Part shown: positions 30,841 to 39,193 of the stretch, in pieces | Numbering within the stretch: the first letter of the stretch is position 1 | Layout of the letters: every line of letters starts with the position of its first letter | IMG/VR virus record: IMGVR_UViG_3300034521_000046 | Coordinates: 1 to 39,204 of that record | Strand: one strand, 5' to 3' | Length of the DNA stretch: 39,204 nt | DNA from: a virus | Translations under genes and position numbers: made by a program | The notes under the pieces: model-generated | The model's database searches: none | The model's input: only the letters and a program-made list of their open reading frames with translations | Told to the model about the DNA's origin: nothing

Positions 30841-31551
30841 ATGCGTCAGAAAATTATCGACGCCATTATGGCGCATGCTGCTGCTGAATATCCGCGCGAA
30901 TGCTGCGGCGTGGTGGTGCAAAAAAGCAGGGTGCAGCGGTACATTCCCTGCCGTAATCTGGCAACAGATCCGACAGAGCATTTCCACCTGTCACCGGAGG
31001 ATTACTCCGCTGCCGAAGACTGGGGTACGGTGATTGCCATTGTCCACAGCCACCCGGATGCCACGACGCAGGCGAGCGAACTGGATAAGGCACAGTGTGA
31101 CGCTACGTTACTTCCCTGGCATATCGTCAGCTGGCCGGAGGGGGATTTACGCACTATCCAGCCGCGGGGAGAGCTGCCGCTACTGGAGCGTCCATTTGTG
31201 CTCGGTCACTTCGACTGCTGGGGGCTGGTAATGAGCTATTTCCGGCAAACGCATGGTATAGAGCTCCACGATTACCGGGTGGATTATCCCTGGTGGGAAA
31301 ACAACTATCCGGACAACTTCTATCAGGATTGCTGGTATGAGTGCGGATTCCGTGAATTCGACGGGCCACCGAAACCCGGCGATATGGTGATCATGCAGGT
31401 CCAGGCTGATAAGTGGAACCACGCGGGAATCCTGCTGGAGGGTAATATGCTGCTGCACCACCTGTATGGACATCTGAGCCAGCGCGTGCCGTATGGTGGA
31501 TACTGGCAGGAACGAACGATGAAGATTCTACGTTACAAATCTCTGTGCTAA
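30841..31551 (+). CDS. K: Tail tip peptidase K (JAMM plus NlpC/P60)
   Basis: A 236-residue two-domain protein. The N-terminal JAB/JAMM domain retains Glu20 and a complete HxHx7SxxD motif (His69, His71, Ser79, Asp82). The C-terminal NlpC/P60 domain has catalytic Cys126 in FDCWG and His194 in WNHAGIL, a likely third residue around His206. The NlpC part would cut peptidoglycan stem peptides during assembly or entry. It is located one base after L, as in lambda. Confidence 0.93.
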   Translation: MRQKIIDAIMAHAAAEYPRECCGVVVQKSRVQRYIPCRNLATDPTEHFHLSPEDYSAAEDWGTVIAIVHSHPDATTQASELDKAQCDATLLPWHIVSWPEGDLRTIQPRGELPLLERPFVLGHFDCWGLVMSYFRQTHGIELHDYRVDYPWWENNYPDNFYQDCWYECGFREFDGPPKPGDMVIMQVQADKWNHAGILLEGNMLLHHLYGHLSQRVPYGGYWQERTMKILRYKSLC

Positions 31552-31583
31552 CCTTTTGCAAAATGAAAAAAGAGGTTAGGGAT

Positions 31584-31931
31584 ATGAGGAAGTTTCTTTC
31601 GATATTGGCGTGTAGCCTGATTATTATTGGTTGCACACCTTCTGAAAAGGATTTTATTGACATGGGGGAGTCCTTAGTCAAAGACACCCTTAAAGATCCG
31701 GACAGCGCTAAGTTTGAATCATTTTTCCGTGATTTTGGTGAAAATACTGGATATGTTTGCGGTCATGTGAATGCTAAAAATTCATACGGCGCATATACGG
31801 GTAAAAAACCATATTATGTGCGTATTGAGGTCAAAGATGGGAAGGTCAATAATCATGGACCAATCATCATTATTAATGACCAAGACCAAAAGAAAATCGA
31901 TTCCTATGAGTCAATCTGTCAAAAGGACTGA
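31584..31931 (+). CDS. Lipoprotein inserted between K and I (115 aa)
   Basis: A signal peptide (RKFLSILACSLIIIGC) ends with lipobox IIGC at Cys17; mature part contains KDTLKDPDSAKFESFF and KKPYYVRIEVKDGKV. ATG 31584 has AGAGGTTAGG upstream. The DPDSAKF region recalls small bacterial and phage lipoproteins, but no firm family is assigned. It is more AT-rich than the flanking tail genes and absent from lambda at this place, so it looks like an inserted moron. Membrane location is expected, perhaps in superinfection exclusion as Cor, which lies in a comparable tail-gene position in N15/phi80. Confidence 0.65.
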   Translation: MRKFLSILACSLIIIGCTPSEKDFIDMGESLVKDTLKDPDSAKFESFFRDFGENTGYVCGHVNAKNSYGAYTGKKPYYVRIEVKDGKVNNHGPIIIINDQDQKKIDSYESICQKD

Positions 31932-31937
31932 TGTGCG

Positions 31938-32273
31938 ATGAAAAAGATTATCCTCCCAATTTTTATCTTCTTGCTGATGGGGTGTTCTGTTTCCTCACTG
32001 GAAGAACAAAAACCTATTTTATCAGAGCATTCAACAAAAACTGTTGATGAGGTCAACCGTTGCCTTGCTCCTAAATGGGTGGAGCTACGTTCTTCAAGCT
32101 CCAGCATACCCACTGAATCAGGATACAAAATCACAGCATCAGACGATATATTCGGTGCTCTTTCAGTAGTGAATATCGATAAATCAGCTACAGGCGGAAG
32201 TGACATACAGGTTTATGCCGTCGCGAAAGGATGGAACGACCACTGGGCTACTGCCGCCAGATCATGTCTTTGA
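31938..32273 (+). CDS. Second lipoprotein inserted before I (111 aa)
   Basis: A signal peptide (KKIILPIFIFLLMGC) ends in lipobox LMGC at Cys16. The mature protein has a Ser-rich stretch (ELRSSSSSIPTESGYKI) and closes with WNDHWATAARSCL; two further cysteines could form a disulfide. It follows the first lipoprotein by six bases and is followed at once by a terminator. Family unknown; same AT-rich composition as its partner, suggesting a two-gene cassette. Confidence 0.65.
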   Translation: MKKIILPIFIFLLMGCSVSSLEEQKPILSEHSTKTVDEVNRCLAPKWVELRSSSSSIPTESGYKITASDDIFGALSVVNIDKSATGGSDIQVYAVAKGWNDHWATAARSCL

Positions 32274-32292
32274 AAAAGCCAAAAATAATCTA

Positions 32293-32316
32293 AGCCATCT
32301 TCGGGTGGCTTTTTTT
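32293..32316 (+). terminator. UUCG-loop terminator after the lipoprotein pair
   Basis: Stem AGCCATC/GGTGGCT with loop TTCG, then six T residues. Only 13 bases separate it from the I start. A near copy follows gene I. Confidence 0.82.
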
Positions 32317-32329
32317 ATGGGGAATGAAA

Positions 32330-32929
32330 ATGTCAGAGGTTATGACCCGAATTGAGCTCGGCGGTGTTTTGGGCAAAACCTACGGGAAGGTTCACCATCG
32401 CCTAATAAGAACAACCGCAGAGGCGATCAACTCTGTTACAAAAACAATAGACGGGCTGGAGAAATTTTTGATAACCAGCAAAGCAAGGGGCCTGACCTAC
32501 GCCGTCTTTAAAGATAAAAAAAATATCGGAAAAGATGATTTTGGTTTTCCGGTAACAGGGGAGGTTATTCGAATTGTCCCTGTGGTGATCGGAAGTAAAA
32601 AAGCCGGGGTATTACAGACAATTCTTGGCGCCGTGCTCGTCGTTGTTGGGGTAGCCATTGGCTATTTCTCAGGTGGCACTCTATCAGCTGTGGGGTACGG
32701 GGCTGCGAAATTCGGTGCGGCCATGATGCTGGGGGGGGTTGTCCAAATGCTATCTCCTCAACCTGCAGGTCTGGCCAGCAAACAAAGCGCAGATAACCGT
32801 GCATCCTACGCGTTTGGTGGCGTAACAAACACCGCGGCGCAAGGTTACCCGGTACCGCTCCTGTATGGCCGCCGGCGGATAGGCGGAGCGATTATTTCTG
32901 CGGGAATTTATGTCGAAGATCAGCAGTAG
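32330..32929 (+). CDS. I: Tail tip assembly protein I
   Basis: A 199-residue protein of the gpI type: TRIELGGVLGKTYGKVHHRL at the start, a Gly-rich hydrophobic region (ILGAVLVVVGVAIGYFSGGT) and the end GYPVPLLYGRRRIGGAIISA, characteristic of gpI. ATG 32330 is preferred over 32324 because GGGG is seven bases upstream. Required for tail tip assembly but not found in lambda virions. Confidence 0.9.
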   Translation: MSEVMTRIELGGVLGKTYGKVHHRLIRTTAEAINSVTKTIDGLEKFLITSKARGLTYAVFKDKKNIGKDDFGFPVTGEVIRIVPVVIGSKKAGVLQTILGAVLVVVGVAIGYFSGGTLSAVGYGAAKFGAAMMLGGVVQMLSPQPAGLASKQSADNRASYAFGGVTNTAAQGYPVPLLYGRRRIGGAIISAGIYVEDQQ

Positions 32930-32950
32930 GTAACTAACCTTTTTTTTCTG

Positions 32951-32972
32951 GCCACCTTCGGGTGGCTTTTTT
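32951..32972 (+). terminator. UUCG-loop terminator between I and J
   Basis: Stem GCCACC/GGTGGC with loop TTCG and six T residues, 12 bases before the J start. Nearly identical to that at 32293-32316, including the following TATGGG. Confidence 0.8.
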
Positions 32973-32983
32973 ATGGGCGCAAT

Positions 32984-35900
32984 ATGGCTACAGATAAAGT
33001 GTTAAAGGGCCGCAAGGGCGGCAGCTCAAGTTCACGAACTCCTACCGAACAGCCTGATGATCTGCAATCTGTAGCGAAGGCAAAAATCCTCGTTGCGCTT
33101 GGCGAAGGGGAGTTTGCAGGTCAGCTAACAGGCAAAGATATCTACCTGGACGGAACAGCCCTGGAGAATGCTGACGGCTCCCAAAACTTCAGCGGCGTAA
33201 CGTGGGAGTTTCGCGCGGGAACGCAGGTGCAAAAATATATTCAGGGTATTCCCGGTACCGAAAACGAAATCAGCGTAGGAACTGAGGTATCAAGCGCTAC
33301 AGCATGGACGCGCACCTTTACCAATACGCAGCTTTCAGCAGTTCGCCTACGTCTGAAATGGTCCTCGCTTTTCAAACAGGAGGACGACGGCGATCTGGTG
33401 GGTTACTCGGTCAATTATGCGATTGACCTGCAGACGGACGGCGGCACATGGCAGACGGTACTCAATACCAGCGTGACCGGCAAAACGACGTCTGGTTATG
33501 AGCGCAGCCACCGTATTGATTTACCGCAGGCTGGCAGCACCTGGACAATACGCCTGCGTAAGATTACCTCTGACACCAACAGCGCGAAGATCGGCGACAC
33601 GATGACGCTGCAGAGCTTCACTGAGGTGATTGACGCCAAATTACGCTATCCAAACACAGCGTTACTCTACATCGAATTCGATTCCAGCCAGTTTAACGGC
33701 TCTATCCCGCAGATCTCCTGCGAGCCCCGCGGCCGCGTTATCCGCGTTCCGGATACCTACGACCCTGAAACCCGCACTTATAGCGGTACATGGACCGGTG
33801 CGTTTAAGTGGGCATGGACGGATAACCCTGCGTGGATTTTTTACGATCTGGTTGTTTCTGACCGGTTCGGCCTCGGGCACCGTTTGACCGCTGCGAATAT
33901 TGATAAATGGACGCTTTATCAGGTTGCCCAGTATTGTGATCAGATGGTACCAGACGGCAAAGGGGGCAACGGTACCGAACCACGTTATACCTGCAACGTG
34001 TACATTCAGGACCGGAACGACGCCTACACAGTCCTGCGTGATTTTGCTGCTATCTTCCGTGGCATGACCTACTGGGGTGGGGATCAGATTGTGGCCCTGG
34101 CTGACATGCCGCGCGATGTTGATTACAGCTACACGCGTGCTAATGTTGTTGGCGGTCGATTCACCTATTCGAGCAGTACCACGAAAAGCCGCTACACCAC
34201 AGCGCTGGTATCATGGTCAGATCCCGGTAATGCCTATGCTGACGCGATGGAGCCGGTATTTGAGCAGGCGCTGGTGGCGCGGTACGGTTTCAATCAACTG
34301 GAAATGACAGCCATCGGCTGCACCAGGCAGTCAGAAGCGAACCGAAAGGGGCGCTGGGGTATTCTCACCAACAACAAGGATCGCGTTGTTTCGTTTGATG
34401 TAGGGCTGGACGGAAACATTCCGCAGCCGGGCTACATCATCGCCGTGGCAGACGAGCTGCTTTCCGGAAAGGTTATGGGTGGCCGCATCAGCGCCGTTAA
34501 CGGTCGCGTAATCAAACTTGACCGCGTGGCGGATGCAGTAGCAGGTGATCGCCTTATTCTCAACCTTCCCTCCGGCGCGTCACAGAGCAGGACCATTCAG
34601 GCCGTGAACGGGGAATCAGTCACAGTCACCACTGCGTACAGTGAGACGCCGCAGGCCGAAGCTGTTTGGGTGGTTGAATCGGACGAGCTCTACGCGCAAC
34701 AGTATCGTGTTGTCAGCGTCTCCGATAATGGAGATGGAACTTTTTCGATTACCGGGGCATGGCACGATCCGGATAAATATGCCCGTATCGATACCGGGGC
34801 CATCATTGACCAGCGGCCGGTGAGCGTGATCCCGCCGGGTAACCAGTCGCCGCCAGCCAACATCGTGATCAGTTCGTTTTCAGTGGTTCAGCAGAATATC
34901 AGCGTCGAAACCATGCGGGTGAGCTGGGACCAGGCGCAGAACGCTATCGCCTATGAAGCGCAATGGCGCCGCAACGACGGGAACTGGGTTAACGTGCCGC
35001 GCAGCTCCACCACGTCATTTGATGTATCGGGTATTTATGCCGGGCGCTACCTCGTGCGTGTGCGCGCTATTAATGCCTCTGAAATTTCCTCTGGTTGGGG
35101 CTACTCTGAAGAGAAAACGCTGACGGGCAAGGTGGGAAATCCGCCGAAACCTGTCGGCTTTGCGACAACGCCGATCAACTGGGGGATTCGCCTGAACTGG
35201 GGATTCCCGGCTAATACCGGGGACACGCTGAAAACGGAAATTCAGTACACCGCGAACAGTGATTTCTCAAATCCTATGCTGTTGTCTGATGTGCCTTATC
35301 CGTCTGCCGAATACACCCAACTGGGATTAAAAGCGGGACAGGAGTTCTGGTACCGCGCGCAGCTGGTAGACAGAACGGGTAATGAATCAGGCTGGACCGA
35401 CTGGGTTCGGGGTGAATCTAATGCGAATGCTGACGACTACCTGGGCGATATTGCCGATGACTTCCTGACATCTGCCGACGGTGACCGCCTGACTGGCGAC
35501 ATTGATACCAATCTCGAAGCCGCATTGCAGAATGCGCTGGCCAACCATGCAACCGTGGAACACCAGTGGGCGCAGTACGGCGAGGTACGCGCGGATATTC
35601 TGGTGGTTAAAACGACCATTGCGCAGGTCGATAAGGCCATGGCTGAAATGTCGACGCAGGTGCAGGCGCAGTTCAATGATGTGACTGCCGCGCTGGAAGA
35701 TAAGCTCACCGCCGTGGTTGATGCGACCGGGGCATCTGCAATTTACACCCTTAAAACCGGAGTTCGAATAAACGGTGTGATGTATAACGCCGGGATGTCG
35801 ATCGCGGTGCTGGCGGAAGCGGGTAAGCCGGTAGTCACCCGCGTCGGATTTAACGCTAATCAGTTCGTCCTGATGAGTGGTAGTGGCAATACGCAGTATT

Positions 35901-36187
35901 CACCGTTTGCGGTGGTCAATGGTCAGGTATTTATCAGCGATGCGTTTATTCAGGATGGCAGCATTACCAATGCCAAAATTGGTAATTTTATCCAGTCGAA
36001 TAACTTCGTTGCGGGTTCAGCAGGCTGGCGCATTGATAAAAATGGAAACGCTGAATTACATGGCAAACTTTACGCTGACAGTGGCCAGTTTGCATTTAAT
36101 GGCACCAATAACACTGTCGTCATCAACGGGAATGGGCTGACGGTCAATTTGTCCGGTGGTGGTCGGGTTGTAGTCGGGAGGTGGTGA
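32984..36187 (+). CDS. J: Central tail fibre / host-specificity protein J
   Basis: A 1067-residue protein of the lambda gpJ family, slightly shorter than lambda's 1132. The N-terminal half carries the tail-hub domains (AKAKILVALGEGEFAGQLTG, SRYTTALVSWSDPGNAYADA). Fibronectin type III-like repeats lie around 625-810 (ISVETMRVSWDQAQNAIAYE). The C-terminus carries DUF1983-like repeats (FIQDGSITNAKIGNFIQSNN). It forms the tail-tip trimer that probably determines the receptor. No strong ribosome site is seen before ATG 32984, so it may rely on readthrough and reinitiation. Confidence 0.94.
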   Translation: MATDKVLKGRKGGSSSSRTPTEQPDDLQSVAKAKILVALGEGEFAGQLTGKDIYLDGTALENADGSQNFSGVTWEFRAGTQVQKYIQGIPGTENEISVGTEVSSATAWTRTFTNTQLSAVRLRLKWSSLFKQEDDGDLVGYSVNYAIDLQTDGGTWQTVLNTSVTGKTTSGYERSHRIDLPQAGSTWTIRLRKITSDTNSAKIGDTMTLQSFTEVIDAKLRYPNTALLYIEFDSSQFNGSIPQISCEPRGRVIRVPDTYDPETRTYSGTWTGAFKWAWTDNPAWIFYDLVVSDRFGLGHRLTAANIDKWTLYQVAQYCDQMVPDGKGGNGTEPRYTCNVYIQDRNDAYTVLRDFAAIFRGMTYWGGDQIVALADMPRDVDYSYTRANVVGGRFTYSSSTTKSRYTTALVSWSDPGNAYADAMEPVFEQALVARYGFNQLEMTAIGCTRQSEANRKGRWGILTNNKDRVVSFDVGLDGNIPQPGYIIAVADELLSGKVMGGRISAVNGRVIKLDRVADAVAGDRLILNLPSGASQSRTIQAVNGESVTVTTAYSETPQAEAVWVVESDELYAQQYRVVSVSDNGDGTFSITGAWHDPDKYARIDTGAIIDQRPVSVIPPGNQSPPANIVISSFSVVQQNISVETMRVSWDQAQNAIAYEAQWRRNDGNWVNVPRSSTTSFDVSGIYAGRYLVRVRAINASEISSGWGYSEEKTLTGKVGNPPKPVGFATTPINWGIRLNWGFPANTGDTLKTEIQYTANSDFSNPMLLSDVPYPSAEYTQLGLKAGQEFWYRAQLVDRTGNESGWTDWVRGESNANADDYLGDIADDFLTSADGDRLTGDIDTNLEAALQNALANHATVEHQWAQYGEVRADILVVKTTIAQVDKAMAEMSTQVQAQFNDVTAALEDKLTAVVDATGASAIYTLKTGVRINGVMYNAGMSIAVLAEAGKPVVTRVGFNANQFVLMSGSGNTQYSPFAVVNGQVFISDAFIQDGSITNAKIGNFIQSNNFVAGSAGWRIDKNGNAELHGKLYADSGQFAFNGTNNTVVINGNGLTVNLSGGGRVVVGRW

Positions 36188-36188
36188 T

Positions 36189-37133
36189 ATGCCGGAGGGG
36201 ATATTAATCGACTATAACGATGGACGTCCGGTGATGGCAATTACTGCGGGGCTGCGAGCCCCGAGTTTTTGTACATCGTTCTCGGGCTGGTCATCCCAGT
36301 TCATGCAGTATCCGGTCAATACGCCACTTGTTGCAGGTTCACAGGTTATCGTGGTGCCAACCAACCCCATTTACATCTATTCCTATGCTGAATTTGATGT
36401 GGCCATTATGACCGGCGTCACCCGCAACGGTAATTCCGGGGTAATCATTGGGGCTGAGACAATCGGAGGGAAAAGCATTGTCCCCGACTGGTCAGGCTAC
36501 GTTATGGAGCTGCTCCCTGCGGCGACATATAACGAAGGATTACTGGTTTCAAACTCGACTGACTTTACCGCTATATCCAACCAGGCTGCGCTGATGACCT
36601 GCGCTTATTCCGGACGTATTACGGTTAGCGGCAGCGCGCCGCTTCCGGTGAGCGGTATTCCTTTCGGCAAATGGGATAACCCGAATGTGTCGGTGGGGTT
36701 TGATGGCACCAGTATCATCGTGCGCGACATTTCCTACACAGGGCGGGATGACGTGGCCGGAACGGCGACGATAGACCTGGTGATATTCAATCAGACCGCA
36801 CCTGTCGGCGGCGACGGTATCACGATGACCAACGCCGCAGGTCAGGTCACGTTCTCCACGCTGAAACGCCCCTTTGTGTATGACCGTCAAATTCAGATCA
36901 CCGATGCCTTTCAGGATATTGGCGGCGGGTTCTGCCAGATAGTGTATACCGGCGTGCAGGTACGAATGATAGGTGGATGGGGAAATATCAGAACCAAAGG
37001 CGTGGTCATGTCAGGCGGTAGCGTCAGGTCAGCCTACAACAAAGTGTTTGCGGACCGCAATTCTGGCGCATGGGATATGACCCGAAACAGAAATATCGCC
37101 ATGCCCATTCTTATTCTTCCGAACATGTACTGA
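36189..37133 (+). CDS. Tail-region protein downstream of J (DUF6453-like), unknown role
   Basis: A 314-residue, beta-rich protein (ITAGLRAPSFCTSFSGWSSQ near the start; DAFQDIGGGFCQIVYTG near the end) starting one base after the J stop. I recall similar genes between J and the fibre in Klebsiella/Enterobacter-type prophages, under DUF6453. It could be a tail-tip accessory or receptor-binding part. There is no signal peptide or membrane helix. Confidence 0.65.
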   Translation: MPEGILIDYNDGRPVMAITAGLRAPSFCTSFSGWSSQFMQYPVNTPLVAGSQVIVVPTNPIYIYSYAEFDVAIMTGVTRNGNSGVIIGAETIGGKSIVPDWSGYVMELLPAATYNEGLLVSNSTDFTAISNQAALMTCAYSGRITVSGSAPLPVSGIPFGKWDNPNVSVGFDGTSIIVRDISYTGRDDVAGTATIDLVIFNQTAPVGGDGITMTNAAGQVTFSTLKRPFVYDRQIQITDAFQDIGGGFCQIVYTGVQVRMIGGWGNIRTKGVVMSGGSVRSAYNKVFADRNSGAWDMTRNRNIAMPILILPNMY

Positions 37134-37142
37134 GGAAAAATT

Positions 37143-38555
37143 ATGTCAGCAGGAACCTTAACCCTGACGAATAACTCTGCTGTGGTCGCTGGCAGCGGAA
37201 CCGCGTTTACCACCGAGGTGGCGGCCGGAGATTTTATTGTTGTTACGGTCGGTGGTGTTCCCTATACGCTTCCGGTTAAGTCCGTGGAAAGTGGTACAGC
37301 GTTGACGCTGGTCAGCAATTACACCGGGCCAACCCAATCTGGCGCGGCCTGGTCAGCTGTTCCTCGTGTGGCGCTGAATATGGTTACCGCGGCGCTGGTG
37401 GCTCAAAGCGCGGAGGCACTGCGCGGACTGAACTACGACAAACAGAACTGGCAGCAGGTGTTTAGTGCCCCAGGTATGATAAATGTGAAGCTGCCAGATG
37501 GTTCCATCTTTCCTGGGCCGTCGTGGAAGTACCTCGCAGACCAGGTTGGGAATATTGATAGTGATACGCTGAAAAGGTCGAAGAATTTTTCAGACGTAGT
37601 GGACAAGGCACAATCGCGCTCCAATCTGGGATTAAAAGCACTTGCTGTGAAAAGTACTGTAGAGCTGAGCGGTGATGATACGACGGGAATACTGCCATTA
37701 TCGAAAGGTGGTTCCGGTTTTGGGACGACTGCAGGTCTTCGTCAGGCCGCCGTCGTTCACGGTGTTGATGGTGCGTTTGGTTCTATCAACAATATCCTGA
37801 CGTACTTTAATACTGCAGCCAGCAATGCAGGAGTGTTCTCTTTTCGTGATATTGCTGGTGATGCGACCGCCACATATCAGTGGTCCGCATCTGTGTTGCA
37901 CCGGACCTCTGATACCTATTCGATTTTTAGCGTAAATCATGCAAACGGTAATGTGAAGGTGGCGAGCGGCTCTGTTTCAGGCGGGATAGCATCCACATTT
38001 AACCAGAACACGTTATGGGGTACACGAAACACAACCGTTGATGGTAATGGTTTTCTAAAACAGGCATCCCCGGTAGTCATCATTCACCGGGACGGTTCTT
38101 ATGAGACTAACCATGAATCAGAAGGGTGCGCGGTAGAGCGGATTTCTGTTGGGCAATATCGTATCACCGGCTGCATTGGCCTGAATGCTGATGCTGTATG
38201 GGGTGGGATCGATGGCGGTTTTGAAATCCCGGTCGACAGAAACAAGCAACCCCGCATCTGGCTGGACTACAAAGTCAATGCTGATGGCTCTGTACTGGTC
38301 AGAACCTATCACCGGGTTCATCCCTCAGCGCCACCGTTTGCTCAGAACAGAATAGGGAATACTGATAATAACGGCGTGTTCACTGAGACTGTGGCGGACG
38401 GTGAGCCAGTCGATATACCGGCTGATTCATATGTGTCAGTGCGTGTGGAAATGCCGGAGGACAGTATCTGGAATCAGATGCAGAAAGCGACACGTGAGGC
38501 GATCGAAAAAGCTGAACGTGAGCGCCAGCAAAATCAGCCGGATATCCAGCTATAA
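37143..38555 (+). CDS. Tail fibre protein
   Basis: A 470-residue protein. The N-terminal module (SAGTLTLTNNSAVVAGSGTA to about residue 80) is the short virion-attachment domain common in enterobacterial prophage fibres. A repeat-like shaft region (NLGLKALAVKSTVELSGDDT and TGILPLSKGGSGFGTTAGLR) is typical of fibre proteins, then a distal domain (VEMPEDSIWNQMQKATREAI with RERQQNQPD end). The distal part may contact the receptor; the Gln/Glu-rich helix at the end may trimerise. No tail-fibre assembly (tfa) gene follows. Confidence 0.85.
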   Translation: MSAGTLTLTNNSAVVAGSGTAFTTEVAAGDFIVVTVGGVPYTLPVKSVESGTALTLVSNYTGPTQSGAAWSAVPRVALNMVTAALVAQSAEALRGLNYDKQNWQQVFSAPGMINVKLPDGSIFPGPSWKYLADQVGNIDSDTLKRSKNFSDVVDKAQSRSNLGLKALAVKSTVELSGDDTTGILPLSKGGSGFGTTAGLRQAAVVHGVDGAFGSINNILTYFNTAASNAGVFSFRDIAGDATATYQWSASVLHRTSDTYSIFSVNHANGNVKVASGSVSGGIASTFNQNTLWGTRNTTVDGNGFLKQASPVVIIHRDGSYETNHESEGCAVERISVGQYRITGCIGLNADAVWGGIDGGFEIPVDRNKQPRIWLDYKVNADGSVLVRTYHRVHPSAPPFAQNRIGNTDNNGVFTETVADGEPVDIPADSYVSVRVEMPEDSIWNQMQKATREAIEKAERERQQNQPDIQL

Positions 38556-38566
38556 AATTGATAGTT

Positions 38567-38603
38567 GCCGCAACCACACCGTATGCAAGAGCATGATTGC
38601 GGC
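38567..38603. other. Inverted repeat after the fibre gene
   Basis: GCCGCAA (38567-38573) and TTGCGGC (38597-38603) with an inner ATGC/GCAT. There is no T run, so it is not a typical terminator; it lies between two convergent genes. Confidence 0.4.
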
Positions 38604-38670
38604 TGACTGGCTCACGTCCGATAGTGCGAGTATTGAATGATTGCCAGCCGAAGTGGAGTTTACCTGCGGA

Positions 38671-38919
38671 TTAATGAACAAACCAGTCGTCCGCGTTTTC
38701 CCAGGCATCTTGCAGTGCTTCCTGAACAAATGCCTTAGCGTCTTCTTTATCGGTGGATCGCAGCACAGATAATCCATCATTGCTGGCTGATTTGACAATG
38801 ACCTCCACGTCCTCATAACGCTTACTGACCCGGCGTGTCATTTCCTGTTTTAACGCTTCTACAGACCCCTTTGGCATTTTGCTGATTTTTTCTTTCGAAA
38901 TGCTTATTTCGATACGCAT
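38671..38919 (-). CDS. dinI: DinI-like SOS modulator
   Basis: An 82-residue protein starting [20 protein letters not shown], followed by [17 protein letters not shown] and an acidic C-terminal helix ([20 protein letters not shown]), the signature of DinI family proteins that bind and modulate RecA filaments. ATG 38919 has GAGGGG seven bases upstream; a start five codons earlier is less likely. Two LexA-box sequences lie just upstream on its 5' side, so it should be induced in SOS. Presence at the right end of lambdoid prophages is common. Confidence 0.88.
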   Translation of the reverse strand: MRIEISISKEKISKMPKGSVEALKQEMTRRVSKRYEDVEVIVKSASNDGLSVLRSTDKEDAKAFVQEALQDAWENADDWFVH

Positions 38920-38936
38920 AACTGCACCCCTCACAA

Positions 38937-38952
38937 CTGTTTAGATGTACAG
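38937..38952. promoter_or_regulatory. LexA box 1 upstream of dinI
   Basis: CTGT, eight bases, ACAG: a perfect match to the CTGT-N8-ACAG consensus, 18 bases before the dinI start. Confidence 0.8.
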
Positions 38953-38962
38953 TTATTATTGG

Positions 38963-38978
38963 CTGGTTATTTATACAG
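38963..38978. promoter_or_regulatory. LexA box 2 upstream of dinI
   Basis: CTGG, TTATTTAT, ACAG: one deviation from consensus, 26 bases from the first box and in the same promoter region. Confidence 0.6.
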
Positions 38979-39018
38979 TGTCAAGATAGATAACGAGTCA
39001 TGCGCGGGTGGTTTTCTT

Positions 39019-39075
39019 GGGGCATATTTGGGACAAAAATGTCTGCTGTGGGGCATTTTGGGGCATGATTGGGAC
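39019..39075. repeat. GGGGCAT/TTGGGAC repeats, candidate integrase arm sites
   Basis: GGGGCAT at 39019, 39050 and 39060. GGGGCAT-NN-TTGGGAC occurs twice (39019-39034 and 39060-39075). They lie about 130 bases from the right terminal repeat, and related heptamers occur at 77-94 beside the other end. Confidence 0.5.
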
Positions 39076-39193
39076 GTTATAACACATATGAACTTTACCG
39101 AACTTCATACGATGTCAATTTTTAATGTGTTGAATATACTAAAGAAAACACATGCTCTTGGGCGTTCTTTAGTGATTTTTAAAATACCCGCGT

